Assembly (NCBI GenBank): GCA_015680685.1
Contig: MNCI01035832.1
Coordinates: forward strand, 1,064,519 to 1,128,518
DNA length: 64,000 bases
Origin: Gnetum montanum
Taxonomy: Eukaryota > Streptophyta > Gnetopsida > Gnetales > Gnetaceae
Direction of reading: 5' to 3'
Shown here piece after piece: positions 24,268 through 36,307 of this stretch. Below the pieces are notes generated by a model that was given only the letters and a program-made list of their open reading frames with translations, made no database searches and had not been told where the DNA came from. A program made the translations under genes and the position numbers. How positions within the stretch are numbered: position 1 is the first letter of the stretch; each line of letters opens with the position of its first letter.

Positions 24268-26399
24268 CTGTAATCAAGCAAAGATCAAGTGTTACTAAGG
24301 TTGTATTTTTTATCATTAATAAGTTTATACCTTAATCGTTATTTTAGTTCACTAAGTTCTTAATTCATATGATTGCAAAGTTAGAAAAATTTTCAAGAAA
24401 AATATCTAAAAAGTTTCTATCTCTTTTACAACCCTTTGCACTTGGTTCCTTTTTACTTATAGTGATGGTTATGGTCCCTTAGGTGGAAAAATTAGGGTTC
24501 TTGGAATTAATACAATTGATTTGTCATGATAATGCTTAAAGTTGTTAACAATATTACCCTTATAATACCCTCCAAGTGATAGCAAATTTCAGTAGTTTAG
24601 TGTATGTTTCACACACAAGAATCCCCCATAACTAACTTGAACACTCCAGGTTTAGGTAGGTTCAAACAACATCAAAATCAAAGTGGTAGAGAACTAAATA
24701 TCACAAGCAGAAAGTGAGTGCACAAAGCTCTAAGTTGTGAGAGAAAATTTGAACTCCTCTAGTATCAAATGATGAAAATGAATTTTGAGCACCGCAAGGG
24801 TCATATATATATTTTTCATTTGACCCAATGTTGCATACTTGACATCAGGTATGCGACATCACATCAAACCCAATGATGGGTATGCAACATTGCATTAGAC
24901 TCGATGTCAGGTAGGCAACGTCAGGGTCCATGAATTTTCATTGAATGGGGTAGATGACCATGGAAAATAAAGCTTTGTGAGGGGTTGGAAGGTTCAAAGT
25001 TAAGTCCATCAATATGGGGTAAGTGAAAAAATTAGTTTGAAACACTAAAAGTGTGATAAGGTGGAGTCATCAATGTGGAAAGCACTAGAATGATTAAGAA
25101 AATGCATTGAAATTGAGGTGATGGATAGATCAATTATAGGATAAAGGAAATGATAAACTATAACAATAGAGCACTTGGAAGGTGAAAAATGTTGTGGTTG
25201 TGTCCAACAGGTACAAGTCACAAAAGTTACACAAGTGGATTGCCCACCCACACCCCCCGCCCAAAGCATATTCTAGCCTATGATGCCCTTGTGTAACCAC
25301 ACCTAAAAATGTACATAGGCACTAAAGAGTTCAAATGTAATGCATACCTGTGAAGCAAAACACACATGTTAAAACCATCAAATTGAGATAATAACTTTAT
25401 GTTACACAAAACCACAAGTTATGATCACTTGGACCACGAGATGAGATGGACTATAGAAAGGATTGCAAAAATTGGGACATGAGATGGTTTACCATGGTCA
25501 TGATGAAATCTTGTGTGTTATTAATGGTTAAATAATCATGAGTCCTTCTTTCCAAGATTCAAACTAAGTCCACACCACATTGCAATGACATTGCATTGTT
25601 TCATCCCATTAGCGAACAACCATAAGACTATCATAGTAGTGAGGAGTAACATCACTTGGCATTTTGTCCAAGGTATGAGCTTTATTTATGACACACACAC
25701 ACATACACACACCTTTTTTTTCTTTTTCAATTGTTTTTCCAATTCTAAGAAGCTGTCAACCTTTAGGCATGGGTACATGTCTTTCTAGCAGAACCCACAG
25801 AAGCTTATTCAATGTTGTTTTAGGTTACTCTTACTCCCATTTTTTGTTATATATACACAAATATGGTTACAACGTCAGCAACATGATAGAACATACAAAA
25901 GTGGCCAAAGAGAATCCAAAAATCCCCTTGATGTCACACCCTTCACAATTTGCCTTGGTTCTACACTCTTCTGTCCAGACACAATGATTATAGATTTATT
26001 ATTAAGTTGGATGATGGAAAAAATTTTCATTATGACCAAGGCAAGAACCTCTTATTAATGGAATGGGTGGATGGATGTTGTGATCTCAATGTCCGAATAA
26101 CTAGTCCTTGATGACTTAAAAACATAGAGAAAACCTCACCTCAATGGGCAACATGATCATTTTATTCACAAGCAAGATTACACAACAAAGAAAATGAAAA
26201 AAAAAACTAGAAAAAAATTGGAATAAATAGGAAAAATTGGATCAAGAAATAGAAAAATGACAAAAATTGTAAAACAAAAAGATGAAAGACACTTAAGAAT
26301 CCTAAAGATTAAAATGGGGGGTAACCCCCATGACTAAATATTTGGTTGTGACAAGGATTAATAAGTGGATAAATAGGATCCATGCATGTATGAAACATT
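24268..26399 (-). other. Leader and spacer between E1 gag and ORF2
   Basis: No gene is visible; pol would be expected near the right end. Segments at 25190-25420 and 25850-26200 match E2 at 36590-36780 and 37370-37680. About 500 bp at 24470-24960 are absent from E2 and include repeats at 24815-24935 (such as GACATCAGGTATGCGACATC) that resemble the U3 repeats of this LTR family. A CA-rich microsatellite is at 25690-25711. CCCCCATGACTAAATATTT at 26325-26343 is the complement of the post-integrase purine motif. Confidence 0.55.
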
Positions 26400-29097
26400 G
26401 GTAACTATTCATGCTCTAGCCATGGGGTGTCTATTGGTGGTGTGGTGGCTAGGTAGAAAAATTGTTGGTCACACACTTGATGGTTGAATGTATGGTGGGT
26501 CAAGGTATGAGGTATGTTAACATTATGGATGTTTGGCCCATGATTGCACCCTTGGTCATGATATGATATGTATGATTTTTTTTGTCTTCCCACACTATTA
26601 TATTCATTGGCTAGATTTGGGATTGGAGTATTAATGGATGGTGGTCCATGTGTATGATTAGAGGATGGTAATGGTGAAAAGGAAGGTAGTGCACCAAATT
26701 GGCATTGTGTTGTCTCAGATGATATGGTGGGTCCATGCATTTTTTGCTTTAGCTTATGGCCTTTCCTTTAGAAAGAATGTTTCCTATATTGCAGTTGAGA
26801 TCCACTAGTGTCAACATGTCTATGCACATTTGTAGCACAAGTGGCATTTGTTTGTTGATATTATGGTGTGAAACCTTCTTGTGTCCTTGGTGGTGGCATA
26901 TAATGAGGTAGAGTATTAGAATATCAAGGGTAGGTTGGATGGTAAGAGGCACAAGGTGGTGATCCTTCAAGGGATGTCATGGGTTGATGGTACTTAGGAG
27001 AATGGTAGTGGCAATTTGAAGTAGAGGATGTAGAACTAGTTGGAGAAATAGGATGTTGAACATAATATTTATGCTATGTCGGTGTGTAGGGTTGATTTTG
27101 TGGTGGCATCATGCCATTATAGTTAATGACTGTGACTATGTTGAGGCTGGTAATAAGTCCCCCTAGGATGGTATGGTTAGTTGTGGGACTATCTATAATT
27201 ACCATGTGGGGGAGAAAATCTCCCAGGCATGTGCTTTTACACAAAATTTGGATTTAAGGCCCCTACCCAATAGCCCTGTAGATGCAAAAAGACTAGGAAA
27301 TGGCCTTTCAGATGGTCATATATGCAAATTTTGCATCCATTATCTTCATCTATGGTTGAGTCTATAGCCTCACTTTCTTTAGCCACTTTTCTCATTTGTT
27401 GAAAAGTGTTCATGGTTGTTTCTTGGTTCTATATCTTTTGTTGAGTGTGATCACCTAGCTTATTTTGCATGATCCTCTCCTTGACCATCTCAATGAGAGT
27501 TGTAACGTTTTCACATATCCATTTGGACAACCTATTCAACTTTGCTTTAAGTTCATCAATAGACTTCTGTATTGGCAAGGTTTGTTGCCGGACCACCTTA
27601 TCGAGAGTGGTTTAATTTTTCTTACCATAGATTTAGACCTCCTTTTGTTGAAAAGTTGGATCCCATTAATATTTCTTGACATTCTCCCATTTGCATATTT
27701 CTCCTTCTTCATTTGCCACATGCTTGATTAACTCTTGAATCTAATGGGCTTGGAGCTCGTATAATTTCCCTAGGGCATACATCCCAAAGATCTTCCTTGT
27801 TTCATTACAAAGCTCATGTATGATGTGGAAACGTTGCCTTGCCTCAAAGAAACCATGGCCTGGGCATCTATTCAATAGGGAATAATATCTATCTAAGGTC
27901 ATGTCCAAGGGTTCATGTTGTTCTTACTTCCACTCTTGGATCTACCTCCTCAGGTTGGACACTGTCGCATAGGTTTGGTATTTCTCTTTGGAAAGTTCCA
28001 ACATTGTTGACCATCATCAAATTCAACTTGGTCTCAATGATCTATAGCACACTGTGGCTCTATCAATTAGTATCCTAGAAAAGAGTTTAAGCTTTTTCCA
28101 TCCACTTTCAATGTTGTAGAGATCATAGGCATCATGGAAAGCTTGTAAATGATGTTATAGATCTGAATCATAACCTCTAGAAAATTTAGGAATATTAGTC
28201 ATGTCAAGCTTGGGTAGGCAATTATTTTTTCGATGCCTATGAGATATCTTAATAGCCTCTGTGATATGCATTAGGCTCTTGGTGGTCAAGAAGGGTTCAT
28301 CATCATCAAATAGGTTGTGATATAAATCTCTATTGGGTTGATGGTGATGATTGGACTTGTGTTCATGTTGATGACCTTGAGTGTGTTTGTGGGTTTGATT
28401 TTTACTTTTATTCTAACCCTTTAGTGGAAATGTATTCCTATACATTGAAAAGTTCTAACATTGTTGACCATCATCAGATTGAACTTGGTCTTAATGATCT
28501 ATACCACAATTTGACTCTATCAATTAGTATCCTAAGAAAGAGCTTAAGCTTTTGCCATCCACGATCAATGTTGTAGAGAGCACATGCATCATGGAAAGCT
28601 TGTAAATGATGTTGCAAATCTAAATCATAAACTCCAAGAAATTTAGGAATATTAGTCATGTCAAGCTTGGGTAGGTGATTATTTTTTTGATGCCTGTGAG
28701 ATATCTTAACAGCCTTTGTGGTATGCATTAGGCTCTTGGTGGCCAAGAAGGGTTCATCGTCATCAAATAGGTCATGATGAAAATCTCTATCAGGTTGATG
28801 GTGATGATTGGACTTGTGTTCATGTTGATGACGTTGAATGTGTCTATGGGTTCAATTTTTACATTTATTCTGATCCTTTAGTAGAATTGTATCCCTATTG
28901 CCATGGCTTCTATGGTATTCCCCATGGTCCCTTAATTTATTGTTCCCTAGTTTCATGGAGGCCTTAGGCCTTGAGGCCTCCCCTAGCTTAGGACCTACAT
29001 CATCTCCTCCAAGATTTTCTATCTTACATGAATGTAGTCTTTGAGTGTTGTTAGGGTGATCACCCTACATAAGGTTGGTCACTCCAATTTTCTTCAT
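26400..29097 (-). pseudogene. E1 gag remnant
   Basis: The likely start is ATG 29097 (MKKIGV); E2 has a similar start. The frame 28746-28474 contains HLQAFHDACALYNI and WYRSL, the capsid-like Retrotrans_gag pattern, after a basic stretch with HRHQKNNHLPKLDM. Downstream, around 27900-27500, sequence matches E2 gag (GHGF, then a coiled-coil-like stretch). A zinc-knuckle-like motif near 27300 reads CKICIYDHLKGHF, with the last Cys of the E2 version (CNICLYDHPKGQC) lost. A Pro/His/Asn-rich tail follows. Frames are interrupted and one block is duplicated (27991-28901). Confidence 0.72.
27991..28901. repeat. 456-bp direct tandem duplication within E1 gag
   Basis: 27991-28446 and 28447-28901 align end to end. 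Both begin GAAA(A)GTTC(C/T)AACATTGTTGACC and end in a TTTA(C/T)-TTTATTCT stretch, with scattered substitutions between them. E2 has this block once (about 43300-43640), so it was duplicated in E1 only. Confidence 0.8.
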
Positions 29098-29273
29098 CGT
29101 ATATCTCATTAGTTCTCTAATGACTGTTTATGCTATATAGTGTGTTGCCAATTCCATGCAAGAGAGACATTGTTGTTGGTTTTTGGTGTGTGTGAGCTAA
29201 TATTTTTTGAAAGATATATCATTAATACCATTACAACGATCTTGTATAATATAACTAATCTAGATAACTAGCA

Positions 29274-29295
29274 CCATCCTCAATAACAGTGCCAA
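29274..29295 (-). other. E1 primer binding site, tRNA-Asp type
   Basis: The complement reads TTGGCACTGTTATTGAGGAT immediately after the LTR. The 3' end of plant tRNA-Asp(GTC) would be primed from TGGCGCCGTTGCCGGGGATC; most differences are C-to-T or G-to-A. This primer type fits the Athila/Tat branch. Confidence 0.65.
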
Positions 29296-30158
29296 TGATG
29301 AGTAGCAAGGTACCCCTATGCTCAACCATACAAATCAAAAGCATTCACAGATGATTCGATTGAATTCCATGGATGGCACTAGTTGTGGTATTTAGATTGT
29401 TATGCCCTAATCACAGTTCACTATCTTCCCAATTGGACTAGTGGTAGCTTCTTCATGTATGGTTTAGTCCAAAGTGAGGTGTATGATGTTATCTAATTAT
29501 ACTTTACTCCTAATGACAATAAAGAGGCAAGTCAATTAAGCCAATGAACAATGGAAAAAAAGATCTAAACTAGCCTAGGCGTGATGAGTATTTGCTCTTA
29601 ATCATCCGTATATGACTTGGACTTCATGCGAATTGCCAAGCGTATGTCATTGGTTATGTCAAATAATACGTTGCTGGGTTACCAAGTACCTACACTTAAA
29701 TGCTCATGATTAAGGTGTAAGAATTCCACTTAATGATAGGAATAGTAAATAACAATAAATGGAAATGTTAACTAAAGTAAATAATAAATACTTAACAATT
29801 AAAAGAAATAATAATCTAAGTGGATGCCAAAATGATGGGAGTAATCTTGATCTTTAATGCCAATCATGTAATGTTTCCAAGTATGTCACACTTGAACAGA
29901 GGTGTTGTATGATTACAAACATCACACTATAGGCACGCACTAGGAATACCAGAACTCTAAGAAAGATTAGCAAAAATAGAAAACTAAAAAATATCTTCTC
30001 TACGGCCTATGCCTTCTTCTCTGTGCACCCCAAGTGTTGTATTTATACACCAACATAGAGGAGATGACATTGGATATCTAACATTGCATCCTAGCCCCAA
30101 CATCAGGTATTCGACATCAGGGCTCCAACATCAGGGCCTAACAAATCATGACTCATCA
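29296..30158 (-). repeat. 5' LTR of E1
   Basis: Plus-strand ends are TGATGAGTAGCAAGGTACC and CATGACTCATCA. A TATA-like GTGTATAAATACA lies on the complement at about 30038-30050. Upstream of it, U3 holds repeated motifs of the ACATCAGG(T/G) kind (30075-30140). Confidence 0.82.
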
Positions 30159-30283
30159 ACATGATTTAATTTTGGATTTATGTTTTAAATATGAAATATA
30201 TGAAATTTAAACATGTCCCTTAAGTGATTTTATAAATTTATCTATGGTTAATTTTGGGGTATGATAGTTTAGTATTAGAGCCC
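30159..30283 (+). other. LTR end and primer site of a chromovirus-like element
   Basis: TTTTGGGGTATGATA (to 30266) is followed by G and TTTAGTATTAGAGCCC (30268-30283). It resembles the end of Del/Tekay-type LTRs (GGGCGTGACA) followed by the initiator tRNA-Met site TTGGTATCAGAGCC, with transitions at CpG-like positions. If right, E1 sits inside this LTR. Confidence 0.42.
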
Positions 30284-32109
30284 ACCTTTAGATCACTAAT
30301 TAGAGTTTTATTAAAGTTTTTATAGGTGGAATCCAAAAAAGATAATGAAAAAAGAGGAGATTTTAGGGAAATGTAATAGATTTACAAGGTATGATAGTAA
30401 TTTTTGGTAATGCTTCCAACATTATTTTGGATGTTCATGCTACGAGAAAATGTATTTTGGATATTAAATTATTTTTCCAAATTGGTGGATTTATGAAATA
30501 AAATATTATTTTATAAGAAACTACATTTTTCGAATTTTTGAATTTGAGAAATTTTGGAATGGATTTTCATATCATGAAAAAGTGTGTTTTAGAGAAAAAA
30601 TTAGTGGAAAGTATTATTAGGATCCCCAAAGGCCTAAAGAAAAGTAAAAGATACTAGAATGAATATCATGAAGAATTTCTAGTTTATGCATGAAAGCATG
30701 GAATGGGACATGGTTTATGGTTGGTAGTGCATGTCTACTCAACATTAAAGTTTCATAATATATTTTAGATTAATAATTTCTTTGGCAGTGTTTTTTTCCC
30801 TTGGATGAGTTACCTTTTATCCTAGCTCTATTATTACTTCTTCTTACGTTTTACCTTTTGCCTTGGTATTTTTATCATTCTATAGATTAAGTTTGATTCA
30901 AACTATGAAGTTCATTCCAATTTATAGAAAAATTTAGGTTTAGTTATAGTAAAGTTTAGTAAAAATTGGATGGTTTAGTTATAGTAAGGTTTAGTAAATA
31001 TTGGATGGTTTAGTTATTAAATGAATTATATTAGTTAAAAACTTTTTAAAATTATTTAATGTGTTTTTAATTAAATTTTAAATAATAGTTACATTCACTT
31101 TTTACATTTTAGAAAATTTTGACTATGAGATAATTGAGATTAGTGGGTTTCAACACATTGTGCCTATCAAGATGATTTCGATGGCACCATTTTTATCTTG
31201 ATCTAATGCACAGTTTGTGAGAAATCATTATTTAAATTTTTGTAGAAAAATATGATAAATTTAAAATTAGAAATATTAAAAATTTAAATTTTAAAAAGCA
31301 AATTGGGTGATCTATTATCAAAATAATCATTTGAAATTTGAAAATTCAAAGCCTTAGATTTCATTTGTCTAGCCACCATGCCATCCTTGTAGGATATGTT
31401 AGCTAAGGTTAACAATTAAAATATATATTTTAACTTATAAAAATTCTAATTAAAATTTTCTTCCATTTTAAACTTTTATAGCCCATAAATTTTAAATCCA
31501 AAAGCTTGTTTGAATGAATAAATAGTCATTTTGAATACATTTCCACCTTCTAAACATGACGATAAAGTTACATTAGATGTAGAAGATTCCAAAAACTAGT
31601 TTTTAGGCCTTCCTTTAAACATGTTCCAATGACCTTATATAACTTAAAATTTTCATAGAAACTAAAATAGTATGACATTTCCAACAATTAAATAGTTATT
31701 TATAGTTAATTTTGACCTTCTATATCTATTTAAAACATTAGTTTTAACTAATTAAATGAGTAAATTTCATTTTTACTTCTAACTTCATCAACCTAGCCAC
31801 CTAATTATCTCAAATTTGTTCTTAAAACAATACAACATGTGACTCAACTCATTGAGATTGAATTAACATTCTATAGAGTATTATTATAAGGAGTTTTGCA
31901 ACATATCAAGATACATAAATCATCATAACAAGAGTAACCTTACTTTCAAATTTGTTTAAAGATTGCCTATCCAATTACATACTTATACTTGTGCTCACAA
32001 TCCATAAATGATGAATGATATATATATATGATTACTAAAGATTATGAAGAATTAAATCAGGTAGGAAATGCATCCATAAGGCAAGAAACAATTGAGAAAA
32101 CCCCTAATA
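30284..32109 (+). other. AT-rich region, probable decayed gag, no readable frame
   Basis: By position this should hold gag of the element whose zinc knuckle is at 32127, but I cannot read a gag domain. A short tandem duplication with GTTTAGTTATAGTAA(A/G)GTTT lies at 30945-31020. Confidence 0.4.
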
Positions 32110-34953
32110 AAAAGACCTAAACTATTTGTTTTTATTATGGAAAATACCACTTTAAGAGAGACTATCCAAATCCACAAATAAGTTTCAAAGGTAACCAAAA
32201 TAAGAGCCTATAAGCCAAACACTACTATGACCAAAGAAAAAATCCAATTTACTACATTGGGTGCAATGAAAAAAATTTCAACATTGATCAAATTAGGTTT
32301 GCAAAAATTTTAGTTAGTTTTATTTATTTATAAAGTTTCAATTAAGGGTAGAAAAGTCAATTTTGTAATACATAGTAATACAAGTGATAATTTTATTTCA
32401 TGAAATCTAGTCAAAACATTAAGCCTAATCTTACCTTTAAAGAAAGTGATTAAGATAAAGCTTGTAGAAGGGATGATTGTGAGTAAGAATTCTAGATATA
32501 GTGAAGTTAACTTGTGTCTTTAAGAACCTTCTTTTTTAATGAATTTTATGAATTTAATTAGGAGACAGATTCTATCATAGAAAAGTTCTTCCTTCAAAAA
32601 TTTAATGTAACTACTTTATTTGGAATATGCATTTTAAAAGTTCTAATCATTAATGAATTCAGGTCTTAAGGGAGGTAGGAACAATAAGTAAGATACACAT
32701 AATAACCATGAAATAAGCCAATAAATTACTTAAGAAAAGGGAAATCATCTTTGAAGTAAAGGTAAATAAATCTTAAAAATTAACTAACATTGAAATTCCT
32801 AAAGAACTTAATGAATTTGAACACTTGATATTTGGTAAAAATAAAAAATTACTACCTTAATGAATTGTAGAACCTGCCATCAATATTTTCTAGGAACCCT
32901 ATGAGTATCAAAATCTTATTATATATTTTTCAATATTGAATTATGAGAGTTAAAATTATAACTAGATTAATTTTTAGAAGAGTGTGGCATCTTGTTCCTA
33001 GATGACGATGAATATCATTGTTCATTGTGTAAAGTCGTCATATCACTTGAAATAACTTGATCACACATTCAACTTGGAAAATAATGATAAAAGGAATATT
33101 GATTTAAAAGAAAAATAAATAGTAGAAACTTTATTAATGGAACTATTATTAACAACTCTGGATTATCTTCCTATGACACTTAGGACCTTAGAGATAACCC
33201 AGCACTACCACCATGGTTAGGCTATTTGACAAAAGCAGTGATCAATCCCTTCTTGTCCAGCTTCACCTAGCTCTCGTTACTTACCAAATTGGTTCCATAA
33301 CTTCATGCTAATATGACCTCTAAGCCCAACCTTAAATATCATAGGTCAAATGCATTCCCAAGGGGTACCATGAATAGTTACAACTCCTTATAATGAGGCA
33401 TCCCTTCTTTTGAAAGTTAATTTTATAACTAATATACAATTCCACCTTTAACAAGGGATGGGACATTACAAAGAGGATAAGATATATCCTAGTATCTTTC
33501 CTTGGGTACACATGTCCAATTTGTCAAGAAAAATAATGGTATCTAATAGGAAATTAAATAGGATAACAATAAAAAATACATATTTTTTACCTAAAATTGA
33601 TGATTTATTTGACTAATTTACTAGAACATGTTATTTTACACATATTAATTTAAACTTTTATTATTCCCAAATAATAATTAAAAAAAAGATATTAAGAAAA
33701 CTACCTTTATAACAATATATTAATTATATGAAATTGTGGTATTTTCATTCAAATTGTGGTATTGTCATTCAAACTAACTAATGCACTTGCAATATTTATG
33801 ATTATCATCAATAATATTTTTAAAGAGTACCTAAAAAAGTTTGGTATAGTATTTATGGATGACATACTAGTGTACTCTAAGATTAAAGAAGAACACATTA
33901 ATCATTTAATAACAACTATGTAAGTTTTAAGCCAAAATCAAATAAATGCTAAGTTAAGTAAATGTGAATTCTTTAAGAAATAAGTAGTATATTTGGATCA
34001 TATTATATTAAAACAAGAGTTACAAGTAGATCTATTCAAATTAAGTATAATCAAGGAATGGCCAATACCTAAGGATGCTATAGCAATTCGTAATCTTTTA
34101 GAATTAACTAGATTTTACTATCATTTTATAAAGGATTACTCAATCTTGGTAGCATCATTGACTAATCTCTTATAACAAAAACATATATTTAAGTTTGATG
34201 AAAAGTGGAAGGAAGAAATTTTAAGATTAAAGATGCTCTTAACAATGACTTCTATCTTTAGGATCCCTAACATAAACTTGCCATTTGAAGTGTTTATAGA
34301 TGTTTATGTTGTAGAAATTAACACAATTCTATCTTAGGAAAATAAAATAGTATGTTTTAAATTTTATAAATTTTTTGAAGCTAAGGTAAATTACATAACT
34401 CATGATTTAGAATTATTAGCTACTATTCATGCTTAAAGTTCTAGAGACATTATCTTTGTGTAAAAATATTTGTTTTAAAAACTAATAATAAAAGATTAGA
34501 ATACTTGTAAAGAAAACTAATCTTAAATACATGACAACATATATTTGTGGAGTTTTTTTGCAGAATTTGACTTTGAGTCAAAGTACATTTTAGGAACAAA
34601 AAATATAATGGTTGATGCCTAAGTAGAATGTTGAATGTAATGATAGATGTAGTCATAGTTTTTATGGAAGAGCAAATAAAGTTGCAGATTAAATAAAATC
34701 CTTAATGAATCCTAACCAATATAAGTTTAAAGTCCAATTATCAGCTCTATCAACAAGGAGTGCTACTAAAATGAGAAAGAATTTGTGTTCCAAGAGAAGT
34801 CTTGAGATAGAAATTATTAAGTGAAGTACCTAAAGTCTCATACCCAGGTCATCCTGGTATATTAAAACCTAAGTGAAACTATGTAAATTTTATTTCTAGC
34901 TTATTATGAAGAATTATATATCCACTTATATCAAGAATTAAAAACAAGCTTTT
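32110..34953 (+). pseudogene. Chromovirus-like gag end and pol remnant
   Basis: In order: a zinc knuckle at 32127-32168 (CFYYGKYHFKRDYP, two Cys changed to Tyr); a retropepsin-like piece at 32340-32410 (GRKVNFVIHSNTSDNFIS, the catalytic DSG lost); RT from about 33770 with NALAIFMIIINNIF and VFMDDILVYSK, whose catalytic FMDD is intact; AKLSKCEFFKK; then RNase H and connection pieces (ITHDLELLATIHA). Last comes an integrase zinc-binding start (SYPGHPGILKPK, about 34840), cut off where E2 begins at 34954. The FMDDILVYSK, KLSKCEF and HPG patterns fit the chromovirus branch. The 33993-34175 frame is the connection region. Confidence 0.75.
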
Positions 34954-35693
34954 TGATGAGTGGCTAGGTAGCCCTACACTCAACCATACGAATACAAGCA
35001 TTCTCGCACGATCTTGTCAAACTCCACAGATGGGCTAGTTGTGGTATCTAGATAGTTACTCATTGATTGTAGTTCATTGTCTTCCCACCTAGACTAGTAT
35101 TTGCTTTGTCACATATGGTTTAGTCCAGAGTGAGGTGTCTGATGTGTTTCCTATCATTATGCTACTCCTAGGGACAATGAAAAATAACTTTGTTTTAAGC
35201 TAAGAGGGAAAGGGAGAAGAGAATCTAAGCTAGCCTAAGTGCAATGGCTTCTGTNNNNNNNNNNNNNNNNNNNNNNNNNNNNNNNNNNNNNNNNNNNNNN
35301 NNNNNNNNNNNNNNNNNNNNNNNNNNNNNNNNNNNNNNNNNNNNNNNNNNNNNNNNNTCACACTCGAATAAAGGTTCCATACAATTACAATCATCACACT
35401 GCAAGCATGCACTGAGGAAAGGGTTGAGAGGAATTGAAACTGACAAAAAGATCCTACTCTAACACTAACTTACTCTAAAACTTATTGACTCTTCCTGTGC
35501 ACCCAAATGTGTATTTATAAGCTTACATAGGAGTCACGATATCGTGTATCCGATATCGTATCCAGGTTGCGATATCAAGTACCTGATATTAGGGGTCCGA
35601 TATCAAGATTCATTAGACCTGATATCTTGTACCTAATATCAGGGATCTGATAATAGGGGTCCACTAATAGGGGTCTAATATCATGACTCATCA
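34954..35693 (-). repeat. 3' LTR of E2 with a 103-N gap
   Basis: Ends are TGATGAGTGGCTAGG and CATGACTCATCA. Ns at 35255-35357 replace the sequence found at about 44206-44490 in the partner LTR, so the true gap is longer than the N run. U3 at 35535-35690 is packed with GATATC-type repeats. Confidence 0.82.
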
Positions 35694-35706
35694 TACCCCC
35701 ATGATA
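35694..35706 (-). other. Polypurine tract of E2
   Basis: The complement reads ATCATGGGGGTA directly before the 3' LTR start TGATGAGTCATGA. Confidence 0.7.
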
Positions 35707-35859
35707 GAATAAAAACTTGTCCTAAAGTCAAAAAAAAGTGAGGAATAAGTTCATTCAATTACAAATAGTGGATAGGTATGGGATTATTGAATGACCATGG
35801 ACTATTTCATGTTGTAGTGTGGGATTAAAAAAAAATGGACATATACACAAAATACAAAA

Positions 35860-36307
35860 CTTGGGGAACTCATGTGGTTCCTAGTGGTGGTGTCTCTCCC
35901 ATGGGTGCCTTTCCTTTCTCCTGCACTCTAGGCTTCTGAGATTGATACCATTGAAGAAGTTCCTGATGTTTCTCCTCTTCTATCTGAGGATTATGAGCCA
36001 TCCATGCTGATTTTCCAATGTTTGATGGAGTCGACACCTCCCATGGACATGGTAGCTATGGAAACACTCTATTGGCCTTGACATGCCATGCTGAAAATAG
36101 TTGTCATTCCTCTTCATAGGCTTGGGACCTGACCTCTCTACCTTTTTCTTGGCTAGATTGTGCAGTGACAGGAGTTCCCTGATGGATGCTGGATGATTAT
36201 GCCTCCCGCTCTGCATGTTCTGCATGAGGTCCTTGGCCTCTACCTCCCTCTAGGCATTCAGTTGCACCTTGAGAAGGTCCTCCTTATTGTCCTCTTTTAG
36301 GGGTCAT
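35860..36307 (-). pseudogene. E2 ORF2, both ends kept and middle missing
   Basis: It starts ATGACCCCTAAAAG at 36307 after GATTATAG, as in E1 and E3. The frame from 36225 (MQNMQSGRHNHPASIRELLS) is in the acidic/basic low-complexity N-terminal part. Soon after, near 36050, come a FSACHVKANRVFP-like stretch and LPCPWEV, which belong to the C-terminal end of the E1 ORF. The region of about 1.8 kb carrying the transposon-protein-like and coiled-coil parts in E1 is absent. The remnant cannot encode a complete product. Confidence 0.6.

Larger units (their letters stand above)
21151..30158 (-). mobile_element. E1: Athila-like element without pol
   Basis: Minus-strand order: 5' LTR (29296-30158), tRNA-Asp-type primer site (29274-29295), gag with zinc-knuckle-like motif (29097-26400), spacer, env-position ORF2 (24267-21860), polypurine tract, 3' LTR (21151-21718). 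Flanks ACTTG (21146-21150) and ACATG (30159-30163) match at 4 of 5 bases, a decayed target duplication. No RT, RNase H or integrase motif lies between gag and ORF2: gag sequence at about 26400 passes straight into the spacer that follows integrase in E3. The element was probably mobilised with pol from a relative. Confidence 0.8.

Noticed and set aside
35225-35462. Open frames on both strands across the N block
   Set aside because: They are open only because unknown bases contain no stop; the region is LTR.
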